Below are positions 7,130 through 11,711 of a stretch of DNA of 11,711 bases, piece by piece. The translations under genes and the position numbers were made by a program. Under the pieces are notes generated by a model that was not told where the DNA came from, did no database searches, and saw nothing but the letters and a program-made list of their open reading frames with translations. Each line of letters begins with the position of its first letter. The stretch's first letter is position 1. The stretch lies in assembly GCA_018304365.1 (NCBI GenBank), contig JAGVWH010000006.1, forward strand, positions 1 through 11,711, given 5' to 3'. The DNA is from Nanobdellati archaeon. Lineage in GTDB: Archaea; Nanobdellota; Nanobdellia; UBA10117.

Positions 7130-8440
7130 ATGCAAGTAGCCGTATTAGGATTGGGTTATGTCGGCTGTATTACGGCAGCATATTTAGCTTACAAAGGAAT
7201 TAATGTTATTGGTATTGACGTTCATCAGGAAAAAGTAGATTTGATAAATTCCGGTAAAGGGACATTTAAGGAAGATCTAGTTCACGAACTTGTTAGCTCA
7301 GCTGTATCAAAAGGAACGCTAAGAGCTACAACAAATCAGTCGCGCGCACTTATAGAATCTGATGTGATTTTTATCTGCGTTGGTACGCCAAGTTCGCAAG
7401 ATGGCAGCCCAGATTTAGCCGCTTTAAAAATCTGCTGCGCTCAGGTTGGAGATGCTATAAAAAATTCGACTAAGTTTTACACTGTAGTTATACGCAGCAC
7501 TATACCACCAGGAACTATAGAAACGAAACTAATACCTATTTTAGAATCATCTTCTGGAAAAAAAGCATTTGCAGATTTTGATATTTGTATGAATCCAGAA
7601 TTTATGCGCGAGGGAATATCCGTCTACGATTTTATACATCCAACGCGTTTAGTCATTGGTGCAAAAACAAATGTTAGTATAAATGTGTTGAAGAAAATTT
7701 ACAGAGATGTAAACGCACCTTTGAAAGTTACAGATATAAAAACTGCAGAATTTATAAAATATGTTGATAATAGTTTTCACGCGTTAAAAGTTGCTTACGC
7801 GAATGAAATAGCAAGTATGTGTAAAGATTTGGGAATAGATTATAAAGAAGTATTTGATTTATTTTTATCCGACAAAAAATTAAATATATCTGAAGCTTAC
7901 CTGCGCCCCGGACCACCGTTTGGAGGATCCTGTCTGCCAAAAGAGCTGCGTGCTTTTACAACTTTAGTTCCCGATTACGAAAAATATCCTTTAATGCATT
8001 CTATTTTGCCCAGCAATGAGCGGAGAAAACGCGAAATAATAGATGTTATAGCTTCTTACGGAAAACTAAACATAGGAATTTTGGGAATAGCTTTCAAAGA
8101 AAATACAGATGATTTGCGTGAAAGTCCTATGCTGGAAATCGTAAAAAGATTGAAAGATAAAGGTTATAATTTAATTATTTATGATGCTAATCTTAGCGAA
8201 AAATCTACTTTACCATTAAATAAAATATTCATAGAACAAAATTTTCCTACTATGTTTTCGCATTTCTGCAATAATATATCAGAACTAGCTAAGAAAAGTG
8301 AATTAATAATAATAGCAAATAGGGATCCAGTTTATTTAGATATATTAGATTATTTGACAGACCAACATATTATTTTAGATTGCCACGGTGTTGTTGAAGC
8401 GCATGAACATAAAGATAGAACCACAACGCTTTGGCGGTGA
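7130..8440 (+). CDS. GDP-mannose 6-dehydrogenase (AlgD-like; UDP-glucose/GDP-mannose dehydrogenase family)
   Basis: A 436-residue NAD-dependent enzyme that should oxidise the C6 hydroxyl of a nucleotide-activated hexose twice to the uronic acid; the closest remembered pattern is GDP-mannose to GDP-mannuronate. Visible features are the N-terminal NAD site GLGYVG (7-12) with D30 at the end of the second strand, the VGTPS loop (about 84), RSTIPPGT (about 124), NPEFMREG (about 155), K210 and N214 in the dimerisation helix (AEFIKYVDNSFHALK), and the catalytic cysteine C268 in GGSCLPKELRAF. The segments DKKLNISEAYLRPG and SILPSN are the GDP-mannose rather than the typical UDP-glucose version. The C-terminal sugar-nucleotide domain includes GIAFKENTDDLRESPM (about 320-335). 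The key residue positions agree with AlgD numbering. Substrate assignment is by pattern only; UDP-glucose or UDP-ManNAc cannot be excluded. The start is fixed by the shared TATA box 28 bases upstream. Confidence 0.9.
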   Translation: MQVAVLGLGYVGCITAAYLAYKGINVIGIDVHQEKVDLINSGKGTFKEDLVHELVSSAVSKGTLRATTNQSRALIESDVIFICVGTPSSQDGSPDLAALKICCAQVGDAIKNSTKFYTVVIRSTIPPGTIETKLIPILESSSGKKAFADFDICMNPEFMREGISVYDFIHPTRLVIGAKTNVSINVLKKIYRDVNAPLKVTDIKTAEFIKYVDNSFHALKVAYANEIASMCKDLGIDYKEVFDLFLSDKKLNISEAYLRPGPPFGGSCLPKELRAFTTLVPDYEKYPLMHSILPSNERRKREIIDVIASYGKLNIGILGIAFKENTDDLRESPMLEIVKRLKDKGYNLIIYDANLSEKSTLPLNKIFIEQNFPTMFSHFCNNISELAKKSELIIIANRDPVYLDILDYLTDQHIILDCHGVVEAHEHKDRTTTLWR

Positions 8441-8456
8441 TTGGTTAACATTAACA

Positions 8457-8464
8457 TTATATAA
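8457..8464 (+). promoter_or_regulatory. TATA box of the flippase fusion gene
   Basis: TTATATAA lies in the 45-base gap after the dehydrogenase and centres about 25.5 bases before the ATG at 8486, again predicting a leaderless transcript. A short tandem TTAACATTAACATTA run (about 8444-8458) directly precedes and overlaps it. Confidence 0.55.
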
Positions 8465-8485
8465 CTTTTCTAAAAGCTTTATCCG

Positions 8486-10876
8486 ATGTTAAAAGATATA
8501 TTTAAGAGCAGTTTGTACATTGGTGCGGGTGTTTTCCTCGCAAAAATATTATCCGTTTCATATACTTTATTTTTGGCTAGAGTGTTGGGTCCTGAAAATA
8601 TGGGCGCGTTTATACTATCTTTACTTATGGTTTCATGGTTTTCTATAGTCGCATCATTATCTGTGCAAACAGTTTCAACACAACTTATAGCAGAATATAA
8701 TGTTAAAGGGCTGGATATTAGAAAACCAATATCCGCCGCGCTGATTATTGGCACTAGCACAGCAATAATAGCAACAATAATACATTTTAGTATAGCAGAT
8801 TTTGTAGCGGTTAATTTATATCATGATGCATTGCTCAGCAAATACCTAAAGTTAGCATCGTTGATAATTTTGGGAACTGTGATATTTTATACTGCCCTTG
8901 GCATAGAACGCGGACTTAAGAAATTCAAATCTTATGCAGCAATTGAAAGCGGTAAACAGATAATAATGTTAATTTTTGGATCGCTTTTTTTGTTTGGTTT
9001 TAGCTGGCGAATTGGGGGCGCAATTTTAGCAGCAGTAATAGCGCCAGCCATAATAGCTTTGCTTGCGTATTTCCGTTATGCAAAATATCTTATGTTTGAA
9101 TTTTCAACAGAGCTTAGAAAAGTATTTTATCTTGGTGCAAATATTACAATATTATCTATTTTCATTTCGATTTTCTTAAGTATAGATAAATTTATTTTAG
9201 GAATATTAACTACGAAAGAAATAGTAGGATTTTATGTTCCCGCAGTTACAATTGTAACTTTTATTGGAATGTTTTTGCCAGGCGCAATAAAAAATGCGTC
9301 GCTACCATATATTGTTGAATCCTATACGAAAGGTAAGCTGACAGAAGTTAGGAAGTACGCCGAAAAAATATTAGTATATTATAATGTTTTAGTCGGTTTT
9401 TTAGTAATACCTGTTATGTTTTTTCGCTGGGAAGGGATAAGTATCACATTCGGCAATGATTATTTGCCAGCTACAGAGCCATTGGCAGTAATTTTATTCA
9501 GCACATTTTATTTCTCAATGTTTATAATTATGCATACTTTTATAATAAGTATTGATAAAATAAAAGAGGGAACTGTCGCAACAGCAAGTACTCTTGGTTT
9601 AGCATTGCTTACGAATTATTTTTTTGTAAATATGTATGGTTTGATGGGCGCGGCTTACGCACTTGTAATAAATGTTTTATTTTTAGCTTTAGCGTATAGT
9701 ATAATATTAAAAAAAGCAATGAAACTTAGAACAAGGAGAATAGCGCTATCGATTATTATATTAAATGCGGTCTTTCTAATGAGCTATTATCTGAGCTTCA
9801 GTAGCAGCGTAGTATTAAGAATAATACTTATCTGTATTGTTATAACTTTATATACGGGGCTTTTATTACTTTTTAAATTAATTGGGCTAAAAGAAATTAA
9901 TTTTGCAGTCGATAAAGTATATTATTTGGCAGAAAAATATTTAAAAATCAAATCAAAAGCAAGCGCAATAGCTGTTATAGGTTTAGGAAAATTCGCCGAA
10001 AATACACATTTGCCGGCAATTCGTAAATCTAAGTTTAGAGTTAAATATTTGATCAGTAAATCTGGCGAACGCGCTAAAAAACTAGCAAAAATATTTAATG
10101 CGGAATCAACAGATTTAGATACAGCGTTAAATGATAAGGAAATAAAGTTAGCATATATAACTTCAGCGGATGCCGAGCACGCTAAAAATATTATTTCAGC
10201 GACTAAGTATAATAAACCTATATTTTGTGAAAAGCCGTTAGCTCTAACGGAAAAAGATTGCAAAAAAATAGCCCAAATAATTAAAGATAAAAATTTGTTG
10301 TTTGCTTTAGGATTAAACAAGCGCCACACTAAGCTGTCTAAATATTTGAAATCTGTATTAAACGAGCAGAAAAAACCAATTACTATTAGATGGAGTTTTA
10401 ACGAAATTCTAAAACGAAATGAATCTGGGAAAACAAGCGGCGCTATACGGATTATATGTCATTATGCTGACTTAACTTGTTGGCTTTTAGATACAGATAT
10501 AATAAGCGTATATGCGAAAGGAAATCCACAAAACTTTACTGCAGTCGCAAAACTTTTAGACGGTTCAACGTTGGAAATATCATATAGCACGTTATATGCA
10601 AAATCTGATTGGAGAGAGCGGTGCGATATAATAGCTCCTGGTTTAGAATTGGCCATTAAAGAATTTACAGAAGTTAGTATTTTTAGAAATGGCAAGATAT
10701 TTAAGAAAATTTTTAGTGGTAGTAAGGGGTATGAAGAACAGCTTAATGAATTACATAAAGCGCTCAATGGCTGGCCTGCTGATTTTGCAGATTTAAAACA
10801 GGCAATCCGATCAGCAGAGTTTGGATTTGCAATTCTTAAGAGTCTAAAGCAGAAGAGAGAAATCAAATTCAAATAA
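8486..10876 (+). CDS. Fusion of polysaccharide flippase (Wzx/MATE-like) and Gfo/Idh/MocA oxidoreductase
   Basis: A 796-residue protein in one uninterrupted frame. Residues 1 to about 470 form an integral membrane polysaccharide exporter of the MOP superfamily: I count about 14 hydrophobic segments, and the start contains FLARVLGPENMGAF, the signature after helix 1 in Wzx-type flippases. Fourteen helices place both ends in the cytosol. A short basic linker (KYLKIKSKAS, about 486-495) leads to a Gfo/Idh/MocA domain (about 496-796) with the nucleotide motif GLGKFA (499-504), HLPAI, the E582-K583-P584 motif whose Lys is catalytic in the family, and H659/D662 in ICHYADL. No methionine occurs after residue 432, so there is no ATG from which the second domain could start alone. 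The flippase half should move lipid-linked glycan outward; the other half should oxidise or reduce a sugar or nucleotide sugar with NAD(P). The coupling is inferred. The TATA box about 25 bases upstream supports the start. Confidence 0.88.
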   Translation: MLKDIFKSSLYIGAGVFLAKILSVSYTLFLARVLGPENMGAFILSLLMVSWFSIVASLSVQTVSTQLIAEYNVKGLDIRKPISAALIIGTSTAIIATIIHFSIADFVAVNLYHDALLSKYLKLASLIILGTVIFYTALGIERGLKKFKSYAAIESGKQIIMLIFGSLFLFGFSWRIGGAILAAVIAPAIIALLAYFRYAKYLMFEFSTELRKVFYLGANITILSIFISIFLSIDKFILGILTTKEIVGFYVPAVTIVTFIGMFLPGAIKNASLPYIVESYTKGKLTEVRKYAEKILVYYNVLVGFLVIPVMFFRWEGISITFGNDYLPATEPLAVILFSTFYFSMFIIMHTFIISIDKIKEGTVATASTLGLALLTNYFFVNMYGLMGAAYALVINVLFLALAYSIILKKAMKLRTRRIALSIIILNAVFLMSYYLSFSSSVVLRIILICIVITLYTGLLLLFKLIGLKEINFAVDKVYYLAEKYLKIKSKASAIAVIGLGKFAENTHLPAIRKSKFRVKYLISKSGERAKKLAKIFNAESTDLDTALNDKEIKLAYITSADAEHAKNIISATKYNKPIFCEKPLALTEKDCKKIAQIIKDKNLLFALGLNKRHTKLSKYLKSVLNEQKKPITIRWSFNEILKRNESGKTSGAIRIICHYADLTCWLLDTDIISVYAKGNPQNFTAVAKLLDGSTLEISYSTLYAKSDWRERCDIIAPGLELAIKEFTEVSIFRNGKIFKKIFSGSKGYEEQLNELHKALNGWPADFADLKQAIRSAEFGFAILKSLKQKREIKFK

Positions 10877-10887
10877 AATACAGAACA

Positions 10888-10941
10888 ACTGGAAAAGCTA
10901 TTACACTCATTGCGGGTTTGTGCAGGTTTAGAGGGTTCACC
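10888..10941 (+). repeat. 54-bp direct repeat, left copy
   Basis: This 54-bp stretch recurs 679 bases to the right (11567-11620) with two differences (10905 A versus G, 10933 G versus A). It begins 12 bases after the flippase-fusion stop codon. With the right copy it brackets the toxin-antitoxin cassette in the same orientation. The inner end carries GGTTCACC; I found no long hairpin inside it. Confidence 0.9.
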
Positions 10942-10949
10942 AACTATCT

Positions 10950-10978
10950 TTTGTATACAAAGCGAAAACCTTTTCGCT
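10950..10978. promoter_or_regulatory. Two adjacent palindromes downstream of the toxin gene (possible terminator or operator)
   Basis: TTTGTATACAAA (10950-10961) is a perfect 12-bp palindrome, and AGCGAAAACCTTTTCGCT (10961-10978) is an inverted repeat with 8-bp arms around two bases. They share base 10961 and lie between the left repeat copy and the toxin stop codon, 14 bases beyond that stop in the toxin's reading direction. The second would form a hairpin in RNA from either strand and may end the toxin-antitoxin transcript, or the pair may be a protein-binding site. Function is unproven. Confidence 0.4.
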
Positions 10979-10992
10979 GGTCTCCCGAAATT

Positions 10993-11262
10993 CTATTTTC
11001 GGTAGATGTTATCGTGATGGTCGTAATCATCAAACCATACGATTTTGTTTTTGTGGTTCACCCTAAAAGTCAAGACAAAGTGCCCGATATGGACTCGCTT
11101 GAAATCAGACATATCGTGCCGTAGATTTTTATACTCGTGCTCCGGATGCTCCAGAACTTCTTTAATTTTCTTTTCAACCCTCTCAAAACTGGCAGGGTCT
11201 TTTTTGTTTAATTTTGCAAGCTTTTTGGCCAGAATTTCGCTATACCTTTCGATGTAAGCCAT
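10993..11262 (-). CDS. RelE/YafQ-like toxin (type II mRNA interferase family)
   Basis: An 89-residue basic protein of the RelE/ParE fold. A helical hairpin occupies about residues 5-40 (many Lys/Glu), then the core KNLRHDMSDFKRVHIGHFVLTFRV (45-68) matches the strand region L-x-x-x-x-x-x-x-(R)-V-x-I-G of RelE-type toxins, and the tail FDDYDHHDNIYRK (77-89) carries the His/Tyr residues that serve RNA cleavage in YafQ-type relatives (candidates H82, H83, Y87). Family members cleave mRNA at the ribosome and are neutralised by the upstream antitoxin. The ATG shares one base with the antitoxin stop codon (TGATG), indicating translational coupling. GC content across the cassette, about 40% on rows I counted, is above the roughly 28% of four rows of the flippase gene, consistent with a different origin. 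ParE-like gyrase inhibition cannot be excluded. Confidence 0.87.
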   Translation of the reverse strand: MAYIERYSEILAKKLAKLNKKDPASFERVEKKIKEVLEHPEHEYKNLRHDMSDFKRVHIGHFVLTFRVNHKNKIVWFDDYDHHDNIYRK

Positions 11263-11495
11263 CAGACGCCCTTAATGGTTTTTTCAAACTCTTCTCTAGA
11301 AAGATATCTGCCTTTGGTAATTTTTGCCAACTTTTCTTTATATTCGGGGCGCAGCTCAGGCTCCAGGAATTCTTCCTCATATTCCCGCACAACCAAATTT
11401 ATGGCGTCAGATTTGTCTTTAAGCCCAAACTTAGCCTTTACGATAGTCAAAACCCTGTTGGCTTGCTCCGAAATATTAATTACGGCCTGTACCAT
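11262..11495 (-). CDS. DUF2683-like ribbon-helix-helix antitoxin
   Basis: A 77-residue acidic protein beginning MVQAVINISEQANRVLTIVKAKFGLKDKSDAINLVV. The first strand (VQAVINI, 2-8) followed by two helices (about 9-23 and 26-38, with KDKSDAINLVV) is the ribbon-helix-helix pattern that I associate with archaeal DUF2683 proteins. The C-terminal half (about 40-77, rich in Glu and Lys, EPELRPEYKEKL and YLSREEFEKTI) should be the flexible toxin-binding arm. By family it binds its own promoter as a dimer and masks the toxin. It is first in the two-gene operon and ends by overlapping the toxin start by one base. A palindrome over the TATA box upstream is the likely operator. Confidence 0.85.
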   Translation of the reverse strand: MVQAVINISEQANRVLTIVKAKFGLKDKSDAINLVVREYEEEFLEPELRPEYKEKLAKITKGRYLSREEFEKTIKGV

Positions 11496-11513
11496 TTATA
11501 CCACGTATACTAA

Positions 11514-11534
11514 TATATATGCCGCATATATAAA
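11514..11534 (-). promoter_or_regulatory. Promoter and palindromic operator of the toxin-antitoxin operon
   Basis: The minus strand reads TTTATATAT at 11534-11526, a strong TATA box centred about 35 bases before the antitoxin ATG, which leaves a leader of roughly 10 bases. Overlapping it is TATATATGC-C-GCATATATA (11514-11532), an inverted repeat with perfect 9-bp arms around a single base. A ribbon-helix-helix dimer bound here would block TBP, giving autorepression. Confidence 0.6.
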
Positions 11535-11566
11535 GCCTTCCCCGCATCTAAAAGAAGTAAAAAACT

Positions 11567-11620
11567 ACTGGAAAAGCTATTACGCTCATTGCGGGTTTGT
11601 GCAGGTTTAGAAGGTTCACC
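11567..11620 (+). repeat. 54-bp direct repeat, right copy
   Basis: This matches 10888-10941 at 52 of 54 positions in the same orientation. Its right end abuts the stop codon of the minus-strand gene entering from the right edge (the last base of that stop is 11620). It lies just upstream of the toxin-antitoxin promoter, so the pair delimits a unit of 679 bases. Confidence 0.9.
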
Positions 11621-11711
11621 TACTTTTCTAAGTATTCAAGAAATTGTTTGTAAACTTCTTTTTGTGGCTCAACTTCTGTAACAACCAATGCTGAGTGGGT
11701 TTTGCATAGAT
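11620..11711 (-). CDS. C-terminal fragment of an unrecognised protein (runs off right edge)
   Basis: The minus strand is open from the window edge to a TAG at 11622-11620 and encodes 29 residues ending EVYKQFLEYLEK, an amphipathic helix typical of a protein C-terminus. The other two minus-strand frames are less protein-like and also stop within the fragment. The start lies outside the window and the family cannot be recognised from so short a piece. The stop codon touches the right copy of the 54-bp repeat. Confidence 0.5.
   Translation of the reverse strand, partial: LCKTHSALVVTEVEPQKEVYKQFLEYLEK

Noticed and set aside
9922..10872. Two open minus-strand frames of about 135 codons within the flippase fusion
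   Set aside because: They are antisense to the clear Rossmann and EKP motifs of the oxidoreductase domain and look like composition artefacts.
10918..11124. Short plus-strand frame starting inside the left 54-bp repeat
   Set aside because: It is antisense to the toxin gene over much of its length and the right repeat copy does not keep the frame open in the same way, so the repeat is probably not coding.
10888..11620. Insertion sequence
   Set aside because: Only the toxin and antitoxin genes lie between the repeats; there is no transposase, and the repeats are direct rather than terminal inverted.

Overview
The window looks like a chromosomal segment of an AT-rich archaeon. The evidence is an archaeal D-family DNA polymerase large subunit (DP2/PolC), archaeal TATA boxes (TTTATATA-like) centred 25-28 bases before start codons so that the transcripts would be leaderless, no bacterial -35/-10 or strong Shine-Dalgarno signals, and a DUF2683-like antitoxin. 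The short winged-helix protein beginning MANKRGRIVG next to polC and the overall protein style suggest a DPANN lineage, possibly Woesearchaeota or a relative. That placement is inference from remembered family sequences, not a search.

Layout. Bases 1-227 are AT-rich non-coding DNA. A small winged-helix gene (228-551, minus) diverges from polC (642-4112, plus). One base after polC comes a Cas4/RecB-like PD-(D/E)XK nuclease with a four-cysteine Fe-S signature (4114-4806), forming a replication/repair operon. From 4836 to 10876 the genes concern surface glycans: a GT4-type glycosyltransferase (plus), an alpha/alpha-toroid protein of unknown activity (minus, tail-to-tail overlap), a GDP-mannose 6-dehydrogenase-like enzyme (plus, divergent from the toroid gene around one shared TATA box), and a fusion of a 14-helix polysaccharide flippase with a cytosolic Gfo/Idh/MocA oxidoreductase. 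At the right end, two 54-bp direct repeats (52/54 identical) bracket a two-gene toxin-antitoxin cassette (DUF2683-like antitoxin, RelE/YafQ-like toxin, minus strand) with a palindromic operator over its TATA box. The C-terminal end of one further minus-strand gene enters from the right edge.

How the genes fit together. The dehydrogenase would supply a GDP-activated uronic acid (GDP-mannuronate), the GT4 would transfer a sugar, and the flippase half of the fusion would move a lipid-linked glycan across the membrane. The oxidoreductase half and the toroid protein may modify a nucleotide sugar or the glycan. This is a plausible small uronate-glycan locus, but no polymerase, priming transferase or ligase is visible here, so the pathway is incomplete within the window. 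The toxin-antitoxin cassette looks like a discrete insertion next to the glycan locus.

The observations most worth following are the flippase-oxidoreductase fusion, the repeat-bounded toxin-antitoxin cassette, the polC-nuclease operon, and the single TATA box that appears to serve two divergent leaderless genes.
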